From Flintibacter faecis (lineage in GTDB: Bacteria; Bacillota; Clostridia; Oscillospirales; Oscillospiraceae), in NCBI RefSeq assembly GCF_014287875.1, contig NZ_JACOPN010000002.1, positions 248,001 through 312,000 of the forward strand: a DNA stretch of 64,000 bases, read 5' to 3'. The notes below the pieces were generated by a model that did not search any database, was not told the origin of the DNA, and saw only the letters and a program-made list of their open reading frames with translations. The position numbers and the translations under genes were made by a program. Position 1 is the first letter of the stretch. Each line of letters begins with the position of its first letter. Shown in pieces: positions 41,956-49,651 of this stretch.

Positions 41956-42261
41956 TCACTGGAACCGGAGCATCCGCTGCAGGCCCGCCGCACGGAATAC
42001 CCGGGCCGCCTGGTCCGGGGTGTTCACGATCTTCATGGCCCCCCGGATGCGGAGCATGGCCTTCCAGGCCCGCAGCAGCACCGCAATGCCCGAGCTGTCC
42101 GTAAAAGTCAGCCCCGCCAGATCCAGCACCAGCTCCCGGGGCAGGGCCAGGTCGATCTGCCGGTCCAGCTCCTCCATCACCGCCCGGGCCCTGTGGTGGT
42201 CCAGCTCGCCGGACAGCTCTGCCCGCAGCACCCGGCCCTCCTCTTTGCACACCACCGGCAC
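41956..42261 (-). CDS. spoIIAA: Anti-anti-sigma F factor SpoIIAA
   Basis: A 101-residue STAS domain. The phosphorylatable serine lies in TFTDSSGIAVLL (residues 52-63). When dephosphorylated by SpoIIE it binds SpoIIAB and frees SigF. The start is GTG at 42261 behind AGGAGGG. First gene of the operon; its promoter region contains a palindrome. Confidence 0.93.
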   Translation of the reverse strand: MPVVCKEEGRVLRAELSGELDHHRARAVMEELDRQIDLALPRELVLDLAGLTFTDSSGIAVLLRAWKAMLRIRGAMKIVNTPDQAARVFRAAGLQRMLRFQ

Positions 42262-42311
42262 AGCGCTCCCTCCTTTTTCGATGGCGGCCTGCGCCGCCTG
42301 TTTTCCCGCCC

Positions 42312-42334
42312 ATTATAGGACAGGCCCCCTGTCC
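42312..42334 (-). promoter_or_regulatory. Candidate spoIIA promoter with palindromic operator
   Basis: TATAAT (42317-42312 on the minus strand) is directly preceded by a perfect 7-3-7 palindrome GGACAGG/CCTGTCC (42318-42334) that fills the spacer; the -35 is poor. The arrangement suggests control by a DNA-binding regulator. A clear sigma-H type site was not found. Confidence 0.5.
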
Positions 42335-42369
42335 GAATCTGCTATTTCCTGTCTATTTTTCTCTCCGGC

Positions 42370-42398
42370 TTTACAAAATTTTCATTCTGCTCTATTAT
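42370..42398 (+). promoter_or_regulatory. Promoter of the MATE transporter
   Basis: TTTACA (42370-42375) and TATTAT (42393-42398), 17-base spacer, 25 bases before the GTG start, divergent from spoIIA. Confidence 0.65.
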
Positions 42399-42422
42399 GG
42401 ATAGGAAAGGGGGACGCCCTCC

Positions 42423-43772
42423 GTGTCCAAAGAGCTCCATCTCACCTCCGGTCCCATTCTGCCCCAGCTGCTTCAGCTGTGCCTGCCCCTGCTGTGCGCC
42501 AACGTGCTCCAGCAGCTGTATAACATCATCAATTCTCTGGTGGTCACCCGCTATATCGGCGACAGCGCCTTTGCCGCCCTGGGCGTGGCCGAGAGTGTGA
42601 TGAACCTGTTCATCTATGTCATCACCGGGGCCTGTATGGGCGCCTCCGTCCTCATCGCCCAGTTTTACGGGGAACAGAACCTGCCCCGTCTGCGCCAGCA
42701 GCTGTACGTCTCCGCCGTTCTCATCGGCGGGTGTACTCTGGCGGCGGTGACCATAGCCCAGCTGTTCCTGCCCCAGCTGCTCTCCCTGATCCAAACGCCG
42801 AAGGAGCTGATGGGGGACGTGGCCCTCTATCTCCGGGTCATTCTGGTCGGGATGCTGTTCACCTTCACCTATAACTATCTGGCCGCCACCCTTCGGGCGG
42901 TGGGGGACACCAAGTCCGCTCTATATTTTCTCCTGCTCTCTCTGGGCTATAACCTGGCGGCGGCCTGGCTGCTGGTGGCCGTGCTGAATATGGGCATTCT
43001 GGGCACCGCCCTGGCCACCGCCTCGGCCCAGCTGCTGTCCTCCGGGCTGTGCTTTGTCTATATCCGCAAAAAACGGCCCTTTCTGGCCGTCCACCGGGCC
43101 GACATGCGCATGGACCCCGTCCTCATCCACCGCACCAGCAGCTATGCCGCCGTGGCCGCCCTGCAGCAGTCCAGCCTGTATCTGGGCAAGCTGATGATCC
43201 AGAGCGCGGTAAACGGCATCAGTCTCGCCTCCACCGCCCCCATCTCCGCCTTTACCGCCGCCACCCGGGTGGAGAACTTCACCCAGGCCTTCGGCATCAG
43301 CGGCTGCGAGTCCATCGCCATCTTTGTGGCCCAGAACCAGGGGGCCGGAAAGCTCCGCCGGGCGCTAAGCGGCTTTCTCCGGGGCGGGGCCCTGGTCATC
43401 TCCACCGGCCTTATCTTCTCCGCCCTGCTCCACCTGTTCGCCCCCGCCTTCTCCGCCGTCTTTCTGGAGGCGGGCAGCGGGGCGCTGGCGCTGTGCAGCT
43501 CCTATCTGCGGCTGATGGGCTGGTTCTACTGGCTGTCCTTCACCGGGCACACCTTTGTGGGCTGGTATCGGGGCACCGGCCGAATGAACATCACCTTTTG
43601 GGGCACCACCATCCAGATCATCGTCCGGGTGGCGGGGACCTATCTGCTGGTGAGCCGCCTGGGGCTGGATGCCGTGGCCCTGGCCACCGGCCTGGGCTGG
43701 ACGGTCATCGTCCTGTTCCAGCTGACCGTATTTGCCCGGGAGCGGAGAGCCGCCGGCACCGCCGACAACTGA
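42423..43772 (+). CDS. MATE-family efflux transporter (449 aa)
   Basis: Twelve predicted helices in two homologous halves with the MATE patterns (LPLLCANVLQQLYNIINSLVVTRYIGD at the N-terminus and a matching segment near 235-275). These antiporters export drugs or metabolites against Na+ or H+. The GTG start at 42423 is preceded by GGAAAGGGGGA. It is monocistronic, divergent from spoIIAA and convergent with the LysR gene, with a shared terminator. Confidence 0.9.
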   Translation: MSKELHLTSGPILPQLLQLCLPLLCANVLQQLYNIINSLVVTRYIGDSAFAALGVAESVMNLFIYVITGACMGASVLIAQFYGEQNLPRLRQQLYVSAVLIGGCTLAAVTIAQLFLPQLLSLIQTPKELMGDVALYLRVILVGMLFTFTYNYLAATLRAVGDTKSALYFLLLSLGYNLAAAWLLVAVLNMGILGTALATASAQLLSSGLCFVYIRKKRPFLAVHRADMRMDPVLIHRTSSYAAVAALQQSSLYLGKLMIQSAVNGISLASTAPISAFTAATRVENFTQAFGISGCESIAIFVAQNQGAGKLRRALSGFLRGGALVISTGLIFSALLHLFAPAFSAVFLEAGSGALALCSSYLRLMGWFYWLSFTGHTFVGWYRGTGRMNITFWGTTIQIIVRVAGTYLLVSRLGLDAVALATGLGWTVIVLFQLTVFARERRAAGTADN

Positions 43773-43781
43773 AACGGACAT

Positions 43782-43821
43782 AAAAAATCAGCGTGACGCA
43801 CCATCGCCACGCTGATTTTTT
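43782..43821. terminator. Bidirectional terminator between MATE and LysR genes
   Basis: A 14-bp stem (43782-43795 with 43808-43821) with A- and T-runs on the two sides. Confidence 0.9.
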
Positions 43822-43843
43822 TGATCCTATCCTGCAAGTTCTT

Positions 43844-44797
43844 TCACAGGCTAACAGTATTTCCGGGCAGGGCATACTCCTCCTCCCGGGTGCGGAAGCG
43901 CTGGGAGTGGATCATATCCTCCTGCAAAAAGTCCCGCACATAGTCCACAAAGGCCTCCATCAATGGGGACAGCCGGTGCTCCCGCTCCCACACCAGCACA
44001 TATTCCGCCTTGCGGGCGGGCTGGGTAATGACCTTGGACACCAGCAGGTCGTTGGGGGTATAGGTGGTCTGGGGGAAGATGCTCAGCCCCACCCCCTGCT
44101 CCACCAGGGCCACCGCATCCATATAGTTGGACAGTTCGCACAGGATGTCCGGCTCCGCCCCGATCTCCCCGAACCACTCGCGGATGGCCTCCACCCGGGA
44201 CTTTCGGCTGGGTACGATGAGGGGACAGCCCACCAGGCGCTTCAGGGGCAGCTCGTTCCCCTCCAGCTTGGCCAATGGGTGGTCTTTGGGGATCATAGTC
44301 ACCCACGGCTCCTGCCCCACCGGGATGCCCTCCAGATGCTCCGAGTCATAGGGGGCGGCGATCACCGCCAGGTCGGCCAGCCCCCGGCGCAGCCGGTCCA
44401 GCACGTCGTCGCTGCTGCCGTTCCACAGGCTGTAGCGCACCCGGGGGAACTCCTCCCGGAACCCGGCGATCCACCGGGCGCACAGATAGGGGGCCCGGCC
44501 CTCCACCGTTCCCAGGCACAGCGTGCCCGAGATGCCGTCCTTCATGGTGGTCAGCTCCTGCCGGGTCTTGTCCTCCAGATCCAGCAGCTGGGCCGCCCGC
44601 TGAAGGAGAAAGCTGCCCTCCTCCGTCAGCGTCAGCCGCCGCTTGCCCCGGACAAACAGCGTCACCCCCAGTTCCTCTTCCAGCGCCCTGATTTGGTTGC
44701 TCAGGGGCGGCTGGCTCATATTCAGCCGCTCCGCCGCCCGGGTGATATTCAGCTCCTGTGCCACAGCCAAAAAGTAACGCAGCTGCCGCAGTTCCAT
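43844..44797 (-). CDS. LysR-family transcription regulator (317 aa)
   Basis: The N-terminal winged helix (MELRQLRYFLAVAQELNITRAAERLNMSQPPLSNQIRALEEELG) and a two-subdomain effector-binding region (GTLCLGTVEG... to LSPLMEAFVDYV) are standard. I use ATG 44797, nine bases after GAGGAG; the in-frame ATG 44806 has its ribosome site at zero spacing. It is divergent from two micro-peptide genes, with an 11-5-11 palindrome over its own promoter, so it probably represses itself and may control the peptides. Confidence 0.92.
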   Translation of the reverse strand: MELRQLRYFLAVAQELNITRAAERLNMSQPPLSNQIRALEEELGVTLFVRGKRRLTLTEEGSFLLQRAAQLLDLEDKTRQELTTMKDGISGTLCLGTVEGRAPYLCARWIAGFREEFPRVRYSLWNGSSDDVLDRLRRGLADLAVIAAPYDSEHLEGIPVGQEPWVTMIPKDHPLAKLEGNELPLKRLVGCPLIVPSRKSRVEAIREWFGEIGAEPDILCELSNYMDAVALVEQGVGLSIFPQTTYTPNDLLVSKVITQPARKAEYVLVWEREHRLSPLMEAFVDYVRDFLQEDMIHSQRFRTREEEYALPGNTVSL

Positions 44798-44815
44798 CCG
44801 CCTCATCTCCTCGAA

Positions 44816-44847
44816 CTTATTATATCAAAAAGATATAATAAGCACAA
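44816..44847 (-). promoter_or_regulatory. LysR promoter overlapped by a perfect 11-5-11 inverted repeat
   Basis: CTTATTATATC-AAAAA-GATATAATAAG at 44816-44842 is a perfect palindrome of the LysR T-N11-A kind. The minus-strand promoter TTGTGC (44847-44842) 17 bp TATAAT (44824-44819) lies within it, consistent with autoregulation. Confidence 0.7.
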
Positions 44848-44859
44848 TGCAATATGTAT

Positions 44860-44888
44860 TTTATTTTTTATCAAAGTGGTGCTATGAT
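44860..44888 (+). promoter_or_regulatory. Weak promoter candidate for the micro-peptide genes
   Basis: TTTATT (44860-44865) and TATGAT (44883-44888) are 17 bases apart, 18 bases to the right of the palindrome. The poor -35 suggests activation, possibly by the LysR protein. Confidence 0.4.
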
Positions 44889-44963
44889 AAGACCATCAAA
44901 AGGGAATACAAAAATTTCAAACCAAAAGTCACATGAAACAAAGGAAACAGGAGGTCTTGATTC

Positions 44964-45038
44964 ATGAAACGGAACATTTGGAATGAACTTGCTGAGATGC
45001 TGCGGATGTATTATCAGACTTTCGCCGAGAATTTCTGA
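44964..45038 (+). CDS. Micro-peptide 1 (24 aa), first of two paralogous tiny peptides
   Basis: ATG 44964 lies nine bases after a perfect AGGAGG. The 24-residue product begins MKRNIWNE and continues LAEMLRMYYQTFAENF, ending at TGA. It can form an amphipathic helix with aromatic residues at its end. The LAE-x-L-x-x-YY-x-TFA core is repeated in the next gene. No known family is recognised. The divergent LysR gene, two good ribosome sites and a terminator downstream indicate a real transcription unit despite the small size. Confidence 0.65.
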   Translation: MKRNIWNELAEMLRMYYQTFAENF

Positions 45039-45083
45039 TGTTTCATTTCCGCCATTCACTTCAAACAGAAAGGGAGTCTTGAT

Positions 45084-45137
45084 ATGAAAAAACTGGCTGA
45101 ATTCCTGAAGGATTATTACCGCACCTTCGCCAAGTAA
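45084..45137 (+). CDS. Micro-peptide 2 (17 aa), paralogue of the preceding peptide
   Basis: ATG 45084 follows AAGGGAG by seven bases. The product is MKKLAEFLKDYYRTFAK, ending at TAA. It shares LAE-x-L-x-x-YY-x-TFA with the 24-residue peptide 46 bases upstream, and both carry N-terminal Lys residues. The codons differ more than the amino acids at several positions, which suggests the peptide sequence itself is under selection. It may be a signalling, membrane-active or regulatory peptide; nothing in the sequence decides which. Confidence 0.65.
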   Translation: MKKLAEFLKDYYRTFAK

Positions 45138-45218
45138 CAAGCAAGCATTCTCCTCCGGCCATCTGGCCGAACCGCTTTTGCAGGTTCCATCCAAACCTAT
45201 CAAAAGCCATATAAAAAT

Positions 45219-45258
45219 ACGGACCTGCGGCTCTCTCCTGCCGCAGGTCCGTGTTTTT
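45219..45258 (+). terminator. Intrinsic terminator after the micro-peptide genes
   Basis: A perfect 13-bp stem (45219-45231 with 45240-45252), eight-base loop, then GTTTTT. It lies 80 bases after the second peptide stop. Confidence 0.9.
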
Positions 45259-45269
45259 ATGCCCTTCTC

Positions 45270-45298
45270 TTGACAAATCCGGTCAAACTCCATACAAT
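45270..45298 (+). promoter_or_regulatory. Strong promoter of the HAD phosphatase gene
   Basis: A perfect TTGACA (45270-45275) and TACAAT (45293-45298), 17-base spacer, 59 bases upstream of the ATG. Confidence 0.8.
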
Positions 45299-45356
45299 TA
45301 AATTATTATTGTACTGTTCAAAACGTCCCCGGAATGCGGGGGGAAAGAGAGACCCT

Positions 45357-46166
45357 ATGGGAAAATTTGATGGTGTGCTGCTGGTCAGCGACTTTGACGA
45401 CACCCTTTACGACTCCCACCACCGGGTGCCGGAGCGCAACCGCCGGGCCCTGGACTATTTCCGCAGCCAGGGCGGGCGCTTCACCGTAGCCACCGGACGG
45501 GCCAGACGGACCTTTGCCCCCTTCCACGACCTGGTGCCCCTGGATGCCCCGGTGGTGCTGTCCAACGGCTCTGCCATCTACGACTTCTCTAAAAACGAGA
45601 TGCTGGAGCAGACCTTTCTGCCCCCCTCCGCCCCGGCGGACTTTGCCGCTATTCTGGACCGGTTCCCTTCGGTGGGTGCAGAGGTCTATCACGCTGAGGA
45701 CATCTACGCCTGGAATCCCAACGATATCACCCAGGCCCACATGAAGAAGGTGGGCGGGGGCTACACCGTCCTCCCCTTTGACCAGATGCCCACCCCCTGG
45801 ACCAAGGCCATTCTGCAGCAGGAGCGGGACGTGCTCCGCCCGGTGCAGCAGTGGCTGCTGGAGCGGTGGGGGGACCGGTATGAGGCCATCTTCTCCAACA
45901 ACTACTATCTGGAGATCACCGCCAAGGGCAGCACCAAGGGGGACTTTGTAGCCAAGGTGGCGGACATGCTGGACATCCGGCCAGAGAACCTGTACTGCGT
46001 GGGGGATAATCAAAACGACCTGTCCATGCTCCGCCGCTCTTCCATCCCCTTCGCCCCCGCCAACTGCGCCCAGGAGGTGAAGGACTGGGGAGCCACCGTC
46101 CTCTGCCACTGTGACGAGGGTGTCATCGGGGACATTGTGGGCATTCTGGACCGGCGCTATTCTTAA
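45357..46166 (+). CDS. Cof-type HAD-superfamily sugar/phosphate phosphatase (269 aa)
   Basis: A cytoplasmic phosphatase of the Cof/YbjI type with catalytic aspartates Asp12 and Asp14 in SDFDDTLYDS, motif II VLSNGSA, and the C-terminal motif IV VGDNQNDLSMLR. A C2-type cap domain occupies the middle. These enzymes dephosphorylate sugar phosphates or FMN and PLP with broad specificity. ATG 45357 gives the expected N-terminus; the frame is open further upstream but overlaps the promoter. Confidence 0.88.
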   Translation: MGKFDGVLLVSDFDDTLYDSHHRVPERNRRALDYFRSQGGRFTVATGRARRTFAPFHDLVPLDAPVVLSNGSAIYDFSKNEMLEQTFLPPSAPADFAAILDRFPSVGAEVYHAEDIYAWNPNDITQAHMKKVGGGYTVLPFDQMPTPWTKAILQQERDVLRPVQQWLLERWGDRYEAIFSNNYYLEITAKGSTKGDFVAKVADMLDIRPENLYCVGDNQNDLSMLRRSSIPFAPANCAQEVKDWGATVLCHCDEGVIGDIVGILDRRYS

Positions 46167-46177
46167 AACAAAAAAGG

Positions 46178-46227
46178 ACCCCTGCCTTCCGGGCCGCTGC
46201 TGCGGCCGGAGGGCAGGGGTTTCTTTT
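46178..46227 (+). terminator. Convergent terminator between HAD and ygiQ
   Basis: A long hairpin (46178-46220, nested stems ACCCCTGCC/GGCAGGGGT and CCGG/CCGG, GCCGC/GCGGC) followed by TTTCTTTTT. It overlaps the ygiQ stop. Confidence 0.85.
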
Positions 46228-48323
46228 TACTTTTTTCCTGATTTTTTGGGCTTCGCCTTGGCCCAGCCCGCCTTTTTCACAGGCTTTTGGGCCGTGGGGC
46301 GGGAGACGGCGTGGCGGCCGTCTGGCTTGCCCTGAGCGGGTCTGCCGCCCTGGGGCCCTTTGGTGTATTTGCCGTTCTGCCCCGGTCTGCCACTCTGGTC
46401 CGGCTTGCCGGCCTTGCCGTATCTGCCGCTCTGGCCGGGCTTGTTCTGGTCCGGACGGCGGGCACTGGAGTTCTGGCGCTGGTCCTGGCCGTGGCCATAG
46501 CGGTCGGCGCCGGGACCCTTGCCCGGACGGATGAGACAGTGCTTGCCATAGCCGATCAGGTCCTCCCGGCCCGTCTTGTGCAGGGCCTCCAGCACCAGCG
46601 CCCGGTTCTGGGGCTTGCGCCACTGCATCAGCGCCCGCTGAAGGGCCTTGTCGTGGGGCGTTTTGGGGACGAACACCGGCTGCATGGTCCTGGGGTCGAT
46701 GCCCGTGTACCACATGCAGGTGGCCAGGGTGCCCGGGGTGGGATAGAAGTCCTGCACCTGCTCGGGCATGTGGCCCTCCTTGTTCAGCCACTCGGCCAGC
46801 TGCACCGCATCCTCCAGGGTGCAGCCGGGGTGGGAGGAGATGAGATAGGGCACCAGATACTGGTCCTTGCCATAGCGGCGGTTGAGCTTATAGTACTTAT
46901 CCCGGAACCTCTCATACACCTCCACATGGGGCTTGCCCATGTAGTCCAGCGTGTGGTCCACGCAGTGCTCCGGGGCCACCTTCAGCTGGCCGGAGATGTG
47001 ATGCTGCACCAGGTCGGTGAAAAATTCCCCGCTGGGGTCCTTCATCAAAAAGTCGAACCGGATGCCCGAACGGATGAAGACTTTCTTGATGCCGGGCAGG
47101 GCCCGGACCTTCCGCAGCAGCATCATATAGTCGGTGTGATCCGCATCCAGATTGGGGCAGGCCTCCGGGGCCAGACAGGCGCGGTTTTTGCACATGCCAT
47201 GCTTGAGCTGCTTCTGGCAGCTGGGGCGGCGGAAGGTGGCGGCGGGGCCGCCGATGTCGTGGATATAGCCCTTAAAGCCGGGGTGCTGGATGAGCAGCTT
47301 GGCCTCCCGGATGACGCTCTCGTGGCTGCGGGAGGTGACGGTGCGCCCCTGGTGGAAGGCCAGGGAGCAGAAGTTGCAGGCCCCGAAGCAGCCCCGGTTG
47401 TGGGTGATGGAGAAGCGGACCTCCTCGATGGCGGGCACGCCGCCCATGTCGTCATACATGGGGTGGGGCTCCCGCACATAGGGCAGCTCGGCCACCCGGT
47501 CCAGCTCCTCGGTGGGCAGGGGATAGGCGGGGGGATTGACGATGAGAAAGCGCTTGCCGTGCCGCTGGATGATGGCCTTGCCCACGGCGGCGTCGTGCTC
47601 CTGATACTCCACCATATTGGCCTGGGCATAGGCCCGCTTGGAGGAGGACACCTCTTCAAAGGAGGGGACCTCCACCCGGGGATAGGCGCACACCCCGGGG
47701 TAGTCGGCGGCCACGCAGGTGCCCCGCACGTCGGTGATCTCGCTCACCGGGGTACCGGAGTTTAAGCGGGCGGCGATGTCCAGGGTGGCCGTCTCCCCCA
47801 TGCCATAGGTGAGGATATCCGCCTGGGCATCGAAGAGGATGGAGCGGCGGACCTTGTCCTCCCAATAGTCATAGTGGGCAAAGCGGCGCAAAGATGCCTC
47901 CAGCCCGCCAATGATGATGGGGATGTCCCCAAAGGCCTCCCGCACCCGGTTGGAATAGACCACGGTGGCGTGGTCGGGGCGCAGCCCGGCTTTCCGTCCG
48001 GGAGAATAGGCGTCGTCGTGGCGGCGCTTGCGGGCGGCGGTGTAGTGGGCCACCATAGAGTCGATGTTCCCCGCGGAGATGAGCACCCCCAGCCGGGGGC
48101 GGCCCATGGAACGAAACGCCTCCGGCCCCCGCCAGTCCGGCTGGGCCAGAATGGCCACCCGATAGCCCTCCGCCTCCAGCAGCCGCCCGATGATGGTGGG
48201 GCCAAAGGACGGGTGATCCACATAGGCATCCCCGGTGATGAGCAGAAAGTCATAGTCCTCCCACCCCCGGCGCTGCATGTCTGCCAGGCTGACGGGAAGA
48301 AACAGGTCGCGGTCAAACTCCAT
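46227..48323 (-). CDS. YgiQ-family radical SAM protein (698 aa)
   Basis: A large iron-sulfur protein of unknown reaction. The N-terminal UPF0313 domain (ITGDAYVDHPSFG...) precedes the radical SAM core with the Cys-x3-Cys-x2-Cys cluster motif in RGCFGACNFCSLAFHQGR (about residue 310). A C-terminal DUF3362 region and a long basic Gly/Arg/Lys/Pro tail (from about 610) finish the protein. ATG 48323 has GAGAGG upstream. The basic tail suggests RNA or ribosome contact, but this is inference. Confidence 0.92.
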   Translation of the reverse strand: MEFDRDLFLPVSLADMQRRGWEDYDFLLITGDAYVDHPSFGPTIIGRLLEAEGYRVAILAQPDWRGPEAFRSMGRPRLGVLISAGNIDSMVAHYTAARKRRHDDAYSPGRKAGLRPDHATVVYSNRVREAFGDIPIIIGGLEASLRRFAHYDYWEDKVRRSILFDAQADILTYGMGETATLDIAARLNSGTPVSEITDVRGTCVAADYPGVCAYPRVEVPSFEEVSSSKRAYAQANMVEYQEHDAAVGKAIIQRHGKRFLIVNPPAYPLPTEELDRVAELPYVREPHPMYDDMGGVPAIEEVRFSITHNRGCFGACNFCSLAFHQGRTVTSRSHESVIREAKLLIQHPGFKGYIHDIGGPAATFRRPSCQKQLKHGMCKNRACLAPEACPNLDADHTDYMMLLRKVRALPGIKKVFIRSGIRFDFLMKDPSGEFFTDLVQHHISGQLKVAPEHCVDHTLDYMGKPHVEVYERFRDKYYKLNRRYGKDQYLVPYLISSHPGCTLEDAVQLAEWLNKEGHMPEQVQDFYPTPGTLATCMWYTGIDPRTMQPVFVPKTPHDKALQRALMQWRKPQNRALVLEALHKTGREDLIGYGKHCLIRPGKGPGADRYGHGQDQRQNSSARRPDQNKPGQSGRYGKAGKPDQSGRPGQNGKYTKGPQGGRPAQGKPDGRHAVSRPTAQKPVKKAGWAKAKPKKSGKK

Positions 48324-48352
48324 GATGTGCCTCTCTTTTTCCGGCGGACAGC

Positions 48353-49513
48353 TTATCTGTCATAGCCGATGTATTTTTCCAGAATATCCAGGGGGACCCG
48401 GCTGCCCTGCTCCTCGCCCACCTTCACAAAGCCATACTTCTGATAGAAGTGCTGGGCCCGGTCGTTATAGGGGGCACAGCGCAGGCGCAGCTTGTCCCGG
48501 CCCAGGGGACGGAAGAAGGACACCGCCTGTCCGATGAGCTGCACGCCCAGGTTCTGGTCCCGGCGGCTGGGGGCGATGTAGCAGAAGGGGATGTATCCGG
48601 CGTTCAGCTCCTGATAGCGCCGGGTATCCAGCTGGAGCAGCCCGGCAAACTCGTCCCCAGACATGGCCACCGTCACCCCCCAGGGGGAGCGGGACAGGTG
48701 TTCCTGGGCATCCCGCAGGAAGCCCTCCCCGTCAAAGGCCAGCTCCGGTCCGTGGGTAGAGCGCCAGGCCTCCGCCCGGGCAGCCAGATAGACAGACTCT
48801 TTTTCCTTCTCCCAGTCCAGGGGGCGGTACCACAGGTTTACGTCCCGGACGGAGCGGTCCTTCCGCCACCAGTTCTGCCGGGCCATGGTGCGGATCTCCT
48901 CCGGCAGATGGGAGGCATCCAGCTCCAGATCGGGGTCCAGCGTCAGGCGGCCCCCGTCATAGAACAGCCGGGTCACAGCGGTGTTCTCGCTGTGACCCAT
49001 CTTGTGCCAGTCCTGGGGAGCCACGCCCTTCACCATGGCCAGCAGTTGGCGGATGGCTGTGCCGTGGCAGAAGACGGCGATGGTCTTGTCGGGATAGCCG
49101 CCGGCAATGCGGCACAGGGCGGCGTGGACCCGCTCTCCCACCTGGGCCAGGCTGTCCCCGTTGGGTGCCTGCCAGCTGGGGTCGCTGCGGTTGAAGAGGG
49201 CGATGCGGTCTGCGTCAAAGCGGTACACCTCGCCCCAGGGCTTGTCCTCCCAGTCCCCCATGTGGACCTCCCGCAGGCCGGGGTCGGTGTGCAGCTCCAG
49301 CCCCTTTGGGACATAGACCGCCCGTGCGGTGGTCATGGTGCGATAGAGGTCGCTGGACCACACCGCATCGATGGGGATATCCTGAAAGCGGCGCTGGAGG
49401 GCGGCGATCTGGGCAAAGCCGTTGTCGGTGATGAGCGCGTCATACCAGCCGTGGATGCGGCGGTACAGATTCCCCTCGGCCTCGGCGTGACGGATGAGAT
49501 AAATGGTGGTCAT
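48353..49513 (-). CDS. Histidine phosphatase fused to a GNAT acetyltransferase (386 aa)
   Basis: Residues 1 to about 200 are a phosphoglycerate-mutase-like phosphatase: the active-site motif reads LIRHAE (His9) and the second His is in VFCHGTAIRQ. Residues about 235-386 form a GNAT N-acetyltransferase (GVTVAMSGDEFAGLLQLDTR..., IAPSRRDQNLGVQLIGQAVSFFR, AQHFYQKYGFVKVGEE). The frame is continuous across the join. I start at ATG 49513; a TTG two codons upstream is closer to AAAGGA. Substrates of both halves are unknown; the gene follows ygiQ by 29 bases. Confidence 0.9.
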   Translation of the reverse strand: MTTIYLIRHAEAEGNLYRRIHGWYDALITDNGFAQIAALQRRFQDIPIDAVWSSDLYRTMTTARAVYVPKGLELHTDPGLREVHMGDWEDKPWGEVYRFDADRIALFNRSDPSWQAPNGDSLAQVGERVHAALCRIAGGYPDKTIAVFCHGTAIRQLLAMVKGVAPQDWHKMGHSENTAVTRLFYDGGRLTLDPDLELDASHLPEEIRTMARQNWWRKDRSVRDVNLWYRPLDWEKEKESVYLAARAEAWRSTHGPELAFDGEGFLRDAQEHLSRSPWGVTVAMSGDEFAGLLQLDTRRYQELNAGYIPFCYIAPSRRDQNLGVQLIGQAVSFFRPLGRDKLRLRCAPYNDRAQHFYQKYGFVKVGEEQGSRVPLDILEKYIGYDR

Positions 49514-49556
49514 TGGCAAACAGTCCTTTGTTCCTGGAATGTGGGTCGTTGGGGGG

Positions 49557-49650
49557 CGGATCGCCGCATCAATTCGTTCCTCGCAACGACAAAGACCGTA
49601 GTCGTTCTGTCATTGCGAGGAACCCCGGAGGGGTGACGCGGCGATCCGTT
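49557..49650. repeat. REP-pair element (type II)
   Basis: CGGATCGCCGCATCAA...CTCGCAACGAC and GTCATTGCGAGGAACCCC...GACGCGGCGATCCGTT arms diverge from a 23-base centre. The element ends one base before the pyrD stop codon. Confidence 0.75.
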
Positions 49651-49651
49651 C

